Below, piece by piece: positions 1-9,289 of a stretch of DNA of 28,218 nucleotides; the stretch's first letter is position 1, and the number at the start of each line of letters is the position of its first letter. Origin of the DNA: Nemertoderma westbladi. Lineage: Eukaryota; Xenacoelomorpha; Nemertodermatida; Nemertodermatidae. Location of the stretch: the NCBI GenBank assembly GCA_032718475.1, contig JAUCBJ010000659.1:1-28218 (forward strand), read 5' to 3'. Below the pieces are notes generated by a model. The model was not told the origin of the DNA. It did no database searches and was given only the letters and a program-made list of their open reading frames with translations. The translations under genes were made by a program, and so were the position numbers.

Positions 1-1051
1 AATTACGCAGTACTGTTTGGTAACTGAAGAAAATAATTAATTGTGCAGGCGCACTGGTAACTTTAATAAATAATTAATTAACTTCGGAAAATAATAATTA
101 TCTTATTTTATTAACTCCTCCAGTCCTCCTAGCTAAGTAGTCAGGCAGGCATTCAGCACTCAGGCTCAAGCAGTCTTTGAAACTTAGCTTAGTACAGCTA
201 TTACCGGCACTCTTACACTGTCAATCAAAAGCACCCTGTTGTTGTTGTAGGTTTACTCAAGGCTGTATTTCCTTGCATGTAGCCGCATTATATCCAGCCC
301 TCAGATGAGTGTCCGAGATTCCTGTCGGCGGCTTTGATCATAAAGCAAGCTGGATAAAATTTACAAACTCCCCAAGCCACCCCTCAAACGGGTGGAATTT
401 AGCCCAGAAGAACGAATTAGGACACCCATTAAAGGGCTGGATTGTCCACCCGTCTAACGGGTGAAAGTTCCTAGCTGAATTGGATGGATGGATGGATAGG
501 ATATTAAGATCTAACATATTCTTAATTATCTCGAGAATTAATTAGGCCTAATTAATTAGCGCGTAACTTTCCTTTTCCATGGCCGATACACATATAAGCC
601 ATCATACAAAATTGTCTAACGATCCACCGAAGCGTTTAGCGTTTAGGCGGAGATAGAGCTACGACATACATAGCCCGTTCACAATTGTATTATAGATTTA
701 TGTACCTACAGCTAGGCCTACAGACTGACAGACCTAATTAACTGATTACCGGTAATTAATTTTAAAGTAAAGTCAGAAAGTAAGCCTATAAAAGTCATAT
801 CAGCATATAGGCCTAACTGCCTAATTCCAATTATGCCTAACTGCCTAAGTACCGTACCGGTCAGCCGGTATTAAACTATTCTATTTTTACACATCTGCAC
901 ATTATTAATTATTATAATACAGTAATAAATATATTTTTAATAAATACTCTAACTTCTGACTGTCTGAACGTTTACTATTTTTGCGCTACAGTAGGCCTAT
1001 ATAATTATTAAATTATCTCCAGATTCGTATGTAATTATTGTTGAATTTATA

Positions 1052-1110
1052 TACCGGCAGACCAGCAGACCGGTACCTGTATACCGTACCGGTCAGCCGG
1101 TCTGCCGGTA
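1052..1110. repeat. Imperfect 25-bp hairpin of CCGGTA words
   Basis: The arms 1052-1076 and 1086-1110 are inverted copies starting TACCGGCAGACC and differ only in the middle (AGCAGA against GGCTGA on the same strand sense). The spacer is 9 nt. Related ACCGG-N-CCGGTA words occur near 855, 2046 and 17829, so this is a locally common motif. No function can be assigned. Confidence 0.6.
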
Positions 1111-1196
1111 CAGTTTATTTCCCGATTCAAAATCTTGTAAACTTTTATCACTCTACATGATTAAACCATTCAGCCATTTGCCCCGCTTGGGCAGTT

Positions 1197-1219
1197 GGGG
1201 GGGGGGGGGGGGGGGGGGG
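1197..1219 (+). repeat. 23-nt homopolymeric G tract
   Basis: An uninterrupted run of 23 G on the plus strand, followed by further G-rich sequence (CTGGGGGCTGGG). Similar mononucleotide runs occur at 8993-9013 (21 G) and, as C, around 7987-7998. Lengths of such runs are prone to both mutation and sequencing error. Confidence 0.9.
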
Positions 1220-1828
1220 CTGGGGGCTGGGCTATCTTTGTTTTAAAAAAATATGCCCTAGCTGCCTAGGGCTGTAGGGCCTACCTACCTAGCACTAATT
1301 AATGTTGATAAGGACTGAAGGAGCGGTATGACTGTATGAGGACTAACGTGTTTCAGGGCCTCCACCTGCTGCAGTTGGCCCTATAGTACTGCAGTAACAG
1401 TACATACAGTGTGCTACAGCTGTACGTACTGACGCATGCTGTATGCAGTACCAGTCTGCCAGTCTGCCGGTACTGTCTGACTGTAGTACTGCAGTACTGG
1501 CAGACTCATTCAGTGTTGACCGTTGAACCATTTCTGAATTTTGTTTTACAGTTTTATGTTATCAAACTCAGAAACTGCTTACGGTACCTTATTGTTGTAC
1601 CTATTTTACTAGGCCTACGTTGTACAGCATAACACAACACAGTCTGACAGTAACAGGATAATAAATAATGATTGTTCGTTTGGTTTGGTTGACCTTCTCA
1701 CATTTCCTTTGGCAAATGGCTGAATGGTTCCTTACCCGTGTAGCAGTAGCAGAGAATTACGTCACACATATTACACACCCTTAAATTTACCAATCGTTAG
1801 CCTAGAATCTAAAATGCTACTGTACAAC

Positions 1829-2064
1829 CATGGCCTACTTTATAAGAGGCCATGACTGCATGACAACGCACGGGCAAATAGCTGACTTGGAGGCCACTTT
1901 GTTTATGGGTGTAAGTCGGAATATATGGTAGATACAAACTTCTAACCTTTACCTACCCCCACTAAGTCGATGCTGAGGATCTCAAATATCATATTTAAAA
2001 TTGTTTATCTCGAGACCCTGTTGCTATGGCAACATCTAATCAGTGGATACCGGTTGACCGGTAT
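1829..2064. repeat. Left terminal inverted repeat of P-type element
   Basis: A 236-bp arm that reads CATGGCCTACTTTATAAG at its outer end and runs inward to GGATACCGGTTGACCGGTAT. It is the reverse complement of 4141-4368, with an 8-nt insertion near 1856-1863 caused by a local repeat of CATGA. The arm is far longer than the roughly 31-bp repeat of the Drosophila melanogaster P element. Confidence 0.92.
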
Positions 2065-2445
2065 TTGTCTGTCTGTATAGCATGTAGCCTATATCTGTAT
2101 ATGCCTAGTTTCTAGTGGGGCGGCCTACTTCATGTGTACTTCTGTATTCTGTTTTCTTCCAAATGTATAGCACATAGTACTTATCCTTTATCGGTGCCTG
2201 TGACCACTTATGGCTTAATACTCCTTGCTTAATACATAGGGCCTATTGTTGTTTGTGATACCGGTACCTCGTTTTATTATGTTTGACAGGTGATGTGGTA
2301 GGCCTAGCCTATTAATTCGGTAATTACCGTCTGAGATCTGACCGTGACCGACAGATTGAACAGTTGAAGCAGTAATCATCGCCTCGGAGTCCTTACTTAC
2401 CTGCATTCAGTATTTACATGCGGTTTTCTAGTTGCATTGCATGCG

Positions 2446-2793
2446 ATGCCTAGAAAGTGCTGCGTTCCACTTTGTCGCTCCAACTATGCAAATGAATCAC
2501 CGGTAACCGTTTATCGAGTTCCTAGTGGCGAGCCGTACCATTCTCAATGGATGAGCGTTCTATTGAAAGTTCGCCAAAATTTAATTGTCTCCAAGCACAC
2601 AGTTGTGTGTGAACTGCATTGGCCGGAGGGGTTTTCCCAACGTAGGGCTTTTCGCTCACAGAAATTAATTCCTGTCGAACCCCCCTCGATATGGCCTCAG
2701 ATTTCTCCAAGTTGCTGTCCCATATCTCAGCCAAAACTGCGCGATGTATCTAAAGCCTTGGTTAACCACTCAGGGAACATTTCTTTTGTTTGA
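2446..2793 (+). CDS. THAP-domain portion of P-type transposase (truncated)
   Basis: The frame starts at the ATG at 2446 (MPRKCCVPLC) and runs 115 codons. It carries the C2CH zinc-finger pattern of a THAP domain: Cys-x4-Cys at residues 5-10, a central Trp in HSQWMSVLL, then CELH in VVCELHWPEGF, followed by KLIPVEPPSIW, which sits where the family's AVPTIF box lies. THAP domains bind the terminal sequences of P-type transposons and are the N-terminal module of P and THAP9 transposases. After about residue 85 the sequence stops resembling a transposase and ends at a stop at 2791-2793. The rest of the transposase resumes in another frame at 2744 without the middle of the protein. The exon could be a remnant, or could still encode a short THAP-only repressor-like peptide; the second idea is inference. 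Confidence 0.85.
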   Translation: MPRKCCVPLCRSNYANESPVTVYRVPSGEPYHSQWMSVLLKVRQNLIVSKHTVVCELHWPEGFSQRRAFRSQKLIPVEPPSIWPQISPSCCPISQPKLRDVSKALVNHSGNISFV

Positions 2794-4036
2794 TTTTGTT
2801 CACTTGATTAAATCAATTCGCAATAATTGGATCACTGAAAAGAACCAGGCAATAAACCTCGATGGCAAGATAGCCAATTGGTCGAGTATTAGAAGTTTAT
2901 ACGAGTCTGAGAAGTCCAATGTTGTTAAAATTGGTCATCGACTTATTCACAAAGCTGTATACCCGAAACCTATTGAGAGACAAGACGTTTGTTTAATGCT
3001 TCGAGTATTTTGTGACGAAACTGTAACAGCTTTACGTACTCATACGAAATCAAACAAAACTGACAAAGACACGGCAGATTTCATAGAAGTTTTTGTGAAG
3101 GCATTCAAGATATTAAATGTGAAGTCCAAGAACGAGGCTATACATTTAAATGATGAATGGCGGAGTCCCATATCAGATCCTGGTGATAAACGGTTGGATA
3201 TACTGCTCGATATAGCTTCTAATGTTGAGAAAATGAGGTGTGTAAATGGTAAAACTCGCTATCAGACATTTACAACAGATACAGCTAGCGCCATTGTTCA
3301 TACGTTTCGTGGTTTTGTAGATTTGGTGAAATCGTTACTTCAACGCAATTTCGATTATGTTTTGTGTGGTAATTTTACCACTGATCCACTGGAAAAAGCT
3401 TTCGGTCGGATTCGCCAGTCAGCGGGAGGAACATACTTCATTGCAGCAGTGCAAGCCCTTCAGTATTACCAAATACAAAAAACAAAACTGTTAGCCTCAA
3501 TTAATTTCGAGTTTCTCCGACATGAGCAGTCAACAACGCAGAGCGATTACGACTCACATAAATGCTCTAAATGTAATGTCACATTGACTGAATTTATTGT
3601 AGATCTCGTCGAGACACTACCTATGTGTGAAGATGAGATAAATGTTGACACTAAACAAGCGTTGTACTTTATTGCCGGTTATCTTCAGCGATCTTTACCG
3701 GAGAATACTAACATAGACCCTTCTACAGTTGTCTATACAGAGTACAGCACCTATTTGAAAGAGCTAGACCGAGGTCGCCTTACTACACCATCAGATATAC
3801 TAGTGCAGTTTACCTTTTTTTGTTTTATTTTTTTTCTTAACATCAGTGTGCTTTCAGTTTGCCGGAGAAGTCTTTGCAGCTACTTTAGCTTTGTGTCAAG
3901 CCAATATTTTGATGGTGAGATTCCACAAGTGTGTCTAATGAAGCTAACGAATATTTTTTTAAACAATCAAACGAAACTCCTTACACCATTGTCTTCGAAG
4001 GAATCTTCTACTAAGAAACTAAAGTTGTCACTATAG
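2744..4036 (+). pseudogene. P-element/THAP9-like transposase, C-terminal part
   Basis: A 430-codon frame resembling the second half of P/THAP9 transposases. Recognisable blocks are FDFVHLIKSIRNNW at residues 16-29, where the Asp lies in the RNase-H-like core; LNDEWRSPI near residue 140; RYQTFTTDTASAI near 180; and TTDPLEKAFGRIRQSAGG near 212-229, whose Glu is probably the last catalytic acid. A CSKC pair and ALYFIAGYLQRS follow. The start of the catalytic core, which in the family lies between the THAP domain and the FDFVHL block, is absent, so the protein cannot be a complete transposase. Near the end an apparent 55-bp intron (3803-3857, GTGCAG...TTTCAG) would replace a hydrophobic read-through stretch with FAGEVFAATLALC and end at 3938, which looks more natural. 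The donor is non-consensus, so that splice is tentative. Confidence 0.82.
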
Positions 4037-4140
4037 TTCTTATTTTTCTACTTATTTGATTTACTTTTACTGTAACTTATACGCAACTTATATATTTGAT
4101 TTAAGTATTATTTTCATTTTTTTAATGGAAGTTCAACCGG

Positions 4141-4368
4141 ATACTGATCAACCGGTATCCACTGATTAGATGTTTCCATAGCAACAGGGCCTCGAGATAA
4201 ACAATTTTAAATATTATATTTTAGATCCTCAGCATCGACTTAGTGGGGGTAGGTAAAGGTTAGAAGTTTGTATCTACCATATATTCCGACTTACACCCAT
4301 AAACAAAGTGGCCTCCAAGTCAGCTATTTGCCCGTGCGTTGTCATGGCCTCTTATAAAGTAGGCCATG
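4141..4368. repeat. Right terminal inverted repeat of P-type element
   Basis: A 228-bp arm, inverted relative to 1829-2064, ending AAGTAGGCCATG. Differences from the left arm are scattered single bases plus the 8-nt length difference. The duplicated target TGTACAAC follows immediately at 4369. Confidence 0.92.
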
Positions 4369-4738
4369 TGTACAACACAAGCTGATGGCTGACAAGCTTT
4401 TTCACTAAAATGTTCCAAAACTGAGGATGATTTTAAACTTCTCAGATAATATTTATAAGATCAGATATTATCTATTTATGATCTTTCTGAGACGAACACA
4501 ATGGTTGTACAGTAGCTTCCAATATCTTTCAGCAAAATGTTAAGAAAAATTTCGGGTTGAAAGAGCGTCCTTTACTATAATGAAAACGTCCAGAATCAAT
4601 GCTGTGGCCTTTTTCTCCAGGTTCAAAGTTCTCTGAATCTGAAATGCCGTATGGGGTTTTGGGTGTAACTGCAAGACCGGGGGGGTACTGGACGCAAATC
4701 CCATGTCAGCGAATTAATATCACTCCTCATTAAAGATA

Positions 4739-4818
4739 GGAGCCTGTTACAGTGGTACATTTATAACCAAAACAATAAACGAAAGTCAATAGAACAGGTA
4801 ACAGGTTACAGTTTTATT
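4739..4818 (+). repeat. Dispersed 80-bp repeat, copy 1
   Basis: Shares a core (AACCAAAACAATAAACGA) plus flanking TTACAGTGG and GGTTACAGTTTTATT with 19211-19289 in the same orientation. The second copy lies inside a terminal-inverted-repeat element. No such ends are visible around this copy, so it may be an internal fragment. Confidence 0.7.
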
Positions 4819-5033
4819 TTGAGAGTAATCAGCTGTTATTTGTATGGAATTTCCCCTGGATGGAGAGGGGATGAATGTTTATTGGGTCTGGAGTCTCCCT
4901 TTGTTGACACTCATATACTGTAGCACCTCTCTGTAGCTTATAGACTGCATAGTGCATACCTACAGTGGCCTGTTGCACTAACACATTAGTTTAAAGCCGA
5001 CAGCCCCAAAAACCATGCCGCCCCAATACTCGA

Positions 5034-5041
5034 TGACGTCA
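5034..5041 (+). promoter_or_regulatory. CRE-like palindrome TGACGTCA
   Basis: A full 8-bp cAMP-response-element palindrome in a CpG-richer patch, 60 bp before an NRF1-like word at 5101-5110. CREB/ATF proteins bind this sequence in animals. No conserved gene starts nearby, so the site is a sequence match only. Confidence 0.25.
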
Positions 5042-5100
5042 TACACCTTCCATGTTTGCCGATATTCTCGTTTTCTTGAGCAGCCGCGCCCTGTGAAAAA

Positions 5101-5110
5101 TGCGCATGCG
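5101..5110 (+). promoter_or_regulatory. NRF1-like site TGCGCATGCG
   Basis: A palindromic GCGCATGCGC-type word that fits the NRF1 consensus closely. Related GCATGCGAATC words occur at about 5154 and 5206. Together with the CRE-like site this could mark an old or unannotated promoter, but I cannot link it to a transcript. Confidence 0.25.
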
Positions 5111-5283
5111 TATCGCAAGTTATTATAAAGCGTCAGGCGTTTTTAATGTGGCTCGCATGCGAATCTCACCGTGATTTATACCATGAGAATACCATAAATT
5201 ATTTCCCATGCGAATCGCATTAAGATTTGTAGAAAAATAAGGGGAGGGGCCGTGTCACTGAATTAAGACACTACATTCTGGGA

Positions 5284-5352
5284 CATGGTGAGTAGCGTAG
5301 TGGATAACGCGTCGGGTTATGAATGTAAAGGCCACTGTTTCTATTCTGGCCT
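5284..5352 (+). repeat. tRNA-Arg-like SINE head or tRNA pseudogene
   Basis: TAGCGTAGTGGATAACGCGTC is a good A-box/D-arm of the tRNA-Arg type. The corresponding B-box region, GTTTCTATTCTGGCC, is a decayed version of GGTTCGANTCC, and the acceptor stem does not pair well. This fits an old tRNA-derived SINE or tRNA pseudogene and not a functional tRNA gene. I cannot define the 3' end of the element. Confidence 0.5.
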
Positions 5353-6657
5353 ATCTCAATTTTGTATGTTTTGGAAATGTGAAATAGTTATAGCGCGTAT
5401 TCGTATGACGATATTACCTGGAATTGAAGCTACAGTATGACATACTGGACACGTTCGTGGGGCCTTCGCGCAGCACGAAAGCCTATATTAGAATGTACAT
5501 TATACTAATCTCTATTAGATATACGAAAACTGTCTTTCCTAAAATATATATGAGTGAAGGCGATGCTATCAGTTTGTGATAAATTAGTTGTAGAAACAGA
5601 GATCCATTTCAGTTTGCCCTGACACACTTCAACTGTCATTTGTAAACCTTCTAACTAGGGCTATTTAAGTTAAGTATGAAATTTTTAGTTTTACAATACT
5701 CTTCTCCTTCATTAGCGTCGTTCCGCTCGTCCTGTTTTGTCTTAAAATATTTTCTCTAAACGGAGACTAACGACCTTTATAACTATGCAAAGTCTCGAAA
5801 CTGTGTGAGTAACTGCTGATTTATGGCAGATGGATACTCGTATGCACTGTAAACTCGTTGCGTTCGTTTGTTTTTGACCAAACTTGAGATTCTATCTAAA
5901 CTTTTTCCAGACTACATATGTACCAAGTATCGTTTAATTTCATCAAGGAATAACCGAGTTATTAGCCATCAAAAATTAACGACAACAGACGACGACGACA
6001 GACAACTCGTTAATGGCACCCATATGCTAAGGCTTCGCTCACTTCGTGGCTCGCCCCACATACAGTACTGTACATACATGGAAATAATGTCGCACTGTGA
6101 TATAAAGTTGGAAAAATCGCCGTGGCGATTTGGTAGTGGGAACTTTATTCAATACAAATTAAATAAAATGTTACAAAATAAATTGAACTGTGTAGGCCCT
6201 AGTATTTTACTACAGATTGCTCACATTGTCAATCTAGCAAAACACCCACAATTATTTTGCACGCAATCAATCCGAACCACATATTTTGGATTCTATATTA
6301 CCTTGCTAATTACCAAAAAATTATACAAAATTTTATTTTGTGGATCATATGTTTATTGAAGGAAATTCTGCGTAAATCTGCATAACACAAGCCAAACAAA
6401 TGGAACAGTAGGAAAAAGTAAGTAGCAAATTTGTGATGTTCCAGAATAATTAAATTAATTTCACAATAAGCTGTGATTCAATGGAAAATGAGTAATATTT
6501 ACACTGGCGTGTTACACATTAATTGCTATATCTCGGAAACTAGAAGTCGCATCAAATTTTTAAATATATCAAAAATTTCACGATTTATTAAGACGAATAA
6601 TATAATATAATAATAAAACGAATAAAAATTATACAACTCTGAAAGAGGACAAAATTA
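5353..6657. other. Intergenic region, one unrecognised open frame
   Basis: The stretch contains a 163-codon open frame (5868-6359) that lacks an ATG near its start and has no recognisable domain; its first ATG is at 6024. Composition is AT-rich and the predicted protein is irregular, so I do not call it a gene. A perfect short palindrome, AAATCGCCGTGGCGATTT, lies near 6115-6132. Nothing else stands out. Confidence 0.4.
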
Positions 6658-6715
6658 CCGAAAGCTAACAAAAGCTACCGAAAGTTATGCGAAAGCTATC
6701 GAAAAGGCTAAAGCA
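6658..6715 (+). repeat. Degenerate precursor of the 28-bp array
   Basis: Immediately before the regular array there are five irregularly spaced versions of its core: CCGAAAGCTAAC, AAAGCTACC, CGAAAGTTATG, CGAAAGCTATC and AAAGGCTAAAG. They share the CGAAAGCTATCC word of the array but have different spacing, as expected at the decayed edge or birthplace of a minisatellite. Confidence 0.65.
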
Positions 6716-7666
6716 GGGGCGAAAGCTATCCATTTACTGTTAGGGGGCGAAAGCTATCCATTTCCTGATAGGGGGCGAAAGCTATCCATTTACTGATAGG
6801 GGGCGAAAGCTATCCATTTACTGATAGGGGGCGAAAGCTATCCATTTACTGATAGGGGGCGAAAGCTATCCATTTACTGATAGGGGGCGGAAGCTATCCA
6901 TTTACTGATAGGGGGCGAAAGCTATCCATTTACAGATAGGGGGCGAAAGCTATCCATTTACTGATAGGGGGCGAAAGCTATCCATTTACTGATAGGGGGC
7001 GAAAGCTATCCATTTACTGATAGGGGGCGAAAGCTATCCATTTACTGATAGGGGGAGAAAGCTATCCATTTACTGATAGGGGGCGAAAGCTATCCATTTA
7101 CTGATAGGGGGCGAAAGCTATCCATTTACTGATAGGGGGCGAAAGCTATCCATTTACTGATAGGGGCGAAAGCTATCCATTTACTGATAGGGGGTGAAAG
7201 CTATCCATTTACTGATAGGGGGGCGAAAGCTATCCATTTACTGATAGGGGGCGAAAGCTATCCATTTACTGATAGGGGCGAAAGCTATCCATTTACTGAT
7301 AGGGGGTGAAATCTATCCATTTACTGATAGGGGGCGAAAGCTATCCATTTACTGATAGGGGGCGAAAGCTATCCATTTACTGATAGGGGGCGAAAGCTAT
7401 CCATTTACTGATAGGGGGCGAAAGCTATCCATTTACTGATAGGGGGCGAAAGCTATCCATTTACTGATAGGGGGCGAAAGCTATCCATTTACTGATAGGG
7501 GGTGAAAGCTATCCATTTACTGATAGGGGGCGAAAGCTATCCATTTACTGATAGGGGGCGAAAGCTATCCATTTACTGATAGGGGGTGAAAGCTATCCAT
7601 TTACTGATAGGGGGCGAAAGCTATCCATTTACTGATAGGGGGCGAAAGCTATCCATTTACTGATAG
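6716..7666 (+). repeat. 28-bp minisatellite, about 34 copies
   Basis: A head-to-tail array with unit GGGGGCGAAAGCTATCC plus ATTTACTGATA, 28 bp. Copies are nearly identical; differences are single bases (GGTGAAAGC, GGGAGAAAGC, ACAGATA) or loss/gain of one G in the G run. Variant GGTGAAAGC units recur 84 bp apart near 7502 and 7586, showing multi-unit duplication. There are no unique spacers between units. The array ends cleanly at GATAG and is followed within 30 bp by a LINE fragment. Confidence 0.97.
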
Positions 7667-7692
7667 CAAAAATCAAAAGTAAAAAAAGTTAA

Positions 7693-7959
7693 AATCACAT
7701 AAAAGTAAAAGAAACTTCAACTGCGAAATATTTAGGCATTCACATTGATAGCAAATTGTCATGGAAGACCCATATTGGAGTAACGCTTAATAAAATGTCT
7801 AAAATAGGTGGATTATTTTATAAAATACGACATTATTTTCCTATGAATATACTGCGCATCATTATTACTTTTCCCTGGTTCATCCTTATTTACAGTACTA
7901 GTATCTACTGCATTATACTAGAGATACTACTGTGGATGCACAAAAATTTAGTTTATTAA
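7693..7959 (+). pseudogene. LINE reverse transcriptase fragment (C-terminal region)
   Basis: Reading from 7693 without a start codon gives an 88-residue stretch with the end-of-RT pattern of non-LTR retrotransposons: KYLGIHIDSKLSWKTHI, then LNKMSKIGGLFYKIRHYFP, and a Tyr-rich IYSTSIYC... segment. In this family the Y/FLGV.ID..L.W..HI block follows the palm domain and leads into the thumb. No upstream RT motifs are present, since the 28-bp array begins 27 bp before, so the element is a truncated piece. The frame ends at a stop at 7957-7959. The clade cannot be fixed from so short a piece; CR1-, L2- or Jockey-like are all possible. Confidence 0.75.
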
Positions 7960-9289
7960 AATTTTTGATTTTATCAAATAAAAGTATTAAATATACCCCC
8001 CCCCCCCCGCCCCATCCCAACGCCTTGATAGTGTAGTATAAATGTAGTACTCAATACAATATAATAAAAAATAGTACAGTATAATTCTATCAATATAAAG
8101 GACGGTGTTGACTCCCCCCCCCAACTTGTTGTTTTATGTCTTACAGCCTTGGAGTTTTATAGGCAATATACTGGTAACATTCGTAACTTCCCGGCAGGTG
8201 AAATGCCAGATATACCAGTTGCTCTATTGTATGTAGTACTAATTTACTGTCAGTATTGCCTTAGTTCCTTATTTTAGTTCTAATCTAATCCGCCTTAGTC
8301 TATTACATTGCAATGGTGCCGGGAACTGGAAAACAAAAGGGTTGGATGTTTTGAAGGAAATAATTTACTCCGTTTACATTTACATCAATTATGGAGAATA
8401 TTATTATTACCCAAATATGTATATTTTCCAAATATGCTTCGTTTCCTTTTCGTTTCGTTATGCCATCCATGCCTACAACTACCTCACAACAACTTCAACA
8501 CTACTATACTAAAATCAGTATACAATAATCATCCAGGTATTAATTAATATAGAAGATTATTAATTATAGAAATTATTTTTTGGAAAAAATGAAATAAACG
8601 AAAAGTGCCATAGACGCAATGGTAAAATTACACCAATAACAGCTGGTGTTCATGATGAAAAATGGCTTACACCCTATGTAATGGATTTCTACTCAGGCTT
8701 AGTATAAATCGATGAGGTTGCCAAGATTATTGTACTTAGTACACCCATACTGTTTGCTTAGGCCCTACTGCCTAAACTCCGACACCCCTTACAAACATGT
8801 AAACTACTATTCTGCCGTCTTAAGGCAGAATGCCCTATCTCAAATTTTTCAAATTCAATTTCAAATTTTTACAGTTGACATACATAAAGTGAAAAATATC
8901 ATTATTTAATTGTTAATATTTTTAGAAAATGCATTAAGTAGATACAGATACCTCAGAACCACCGATCCGAGTCCAAATCGTAGCTATTGTGTGGGGGGGG
9001 GGGGGGGGGGGGGTGTAATTTGTTAATTAAAATTAAAAATTACTAGATCCGTAAAATTTTTAATATAATAAACTTAAACTGGGCGGTTATTGGTCATATA
9101 ATACAAGGCATTACTTATTACACGACGATATAAAATTACAGACGACACCATATTCATAACCAAAAATATTATAACAGCAGTTCAATTAATCTATGTAATT
9201 ATTGTCTGCATAAGTTGTAGTTGCAATCCATAAATAGTTCAAAGAGTTCCAAATAACTAGAGGCATTAATTGTGTTCCGTTGTGGCGTA
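7960..9289. other. AT-rich intergenic region with C and G tracts
   Basis: I see no recognisable gene. Features are C runs near 7987-7998 and 8115-8122, a 21-nt G tract at 8993-9013, and short open frames at about 8308-8547 and 8712-8909 with no domain I recognise. The 31-bp array begins to be visible by about 9290. Confidence 0.5.
8993..9013 (+). repeat. 21-nt homopolymeric G tract
   Basis: An uninterrupted G run on the plus strand flanked by TGTGT and TGTAATTTG. It is the second long G tract in the window. Confidence 0.9.

Larger units (their letters stand above)
1..1820. other. AT-rich intergenic region, no gene seen
   Basis: I see no conserved coding sequence here; the short open frames at about 1340-1630 are low-complexity and resemble nothing I know. 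The stretch holds two small hairpins with the same stem (377-395 and 447-463), a TGGA microsatellite near 480-498, a larger hairpin at 1052-1110, a 23-nt G tract at 1197-1219, and many short palindromic words such as CTGCAGTACTG and CCGGTA. The right edge is the target duplication of the P-type element. Confidence 0.6.
1829..4368 (+). mobile_element. P-family DNA transposon with about 230-bp TIRs
   Basis: The element is bounded by a perfect 8-bp target duplication, TGTACAAC, at 1821-1828 and 4369-4376; 8-bp duplications are the known signature of P elements. The terminal inverted repeats are 1829-2064 and 4141-4368. They match almost base for base apart from an 8-bp duplication (CTGCATGA) in the left arm and a handful of substitutions. 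Each terminus is itself a small palindrome, CATGGCCT...AGGCCATG. Inside lie a THAP DNA-binding exon and the C-terminal part of a THAP9/P-type transposase, in the same orientation but in different frames. At 2.54 kb with missing catalytic sequence the copy is probably non-autonomous. The close similarity of the two arms and the intact duplication argue for a fairly recent insertion. Confidence 0.92.
4377..5283. other. Intergenic region with dispersed repeat and GC-boxed patch
   Basis: No coding sequence recognised. Just right of the P element, 4504-4516 (GTTGTACAGTAGC) is the inverse of 1816-1828, so the P element landed in one arm of a pre-existing inverted repeat. 4739-4818 is one copy of an 80-bp dispersed repeat whose second copy is at 19211-19289. 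5020-5220 is unusually CpG-rich for this window and contains a CRE-like and an NRF1-like word. Confidence 0.55.

Noticed and set aside
1343-1632. Overlapping short open frames on both strands
   Set aside because: They fall in palindrome-rich CTGCAGTACTG sequence and resemble no protein family.
5868-6359. 163-codon frame as a gene
   Set aside because: No ATG in the first 50 codons, no recognised domain, and AT-rich composition consistent with a chance frame.
6716-7666. Regularly spaced 28-bp repeat that could suggest a CRISPR array
   Set aside because: Units are contiguous with no unique spacers, and the surroundings are eukaryotic.
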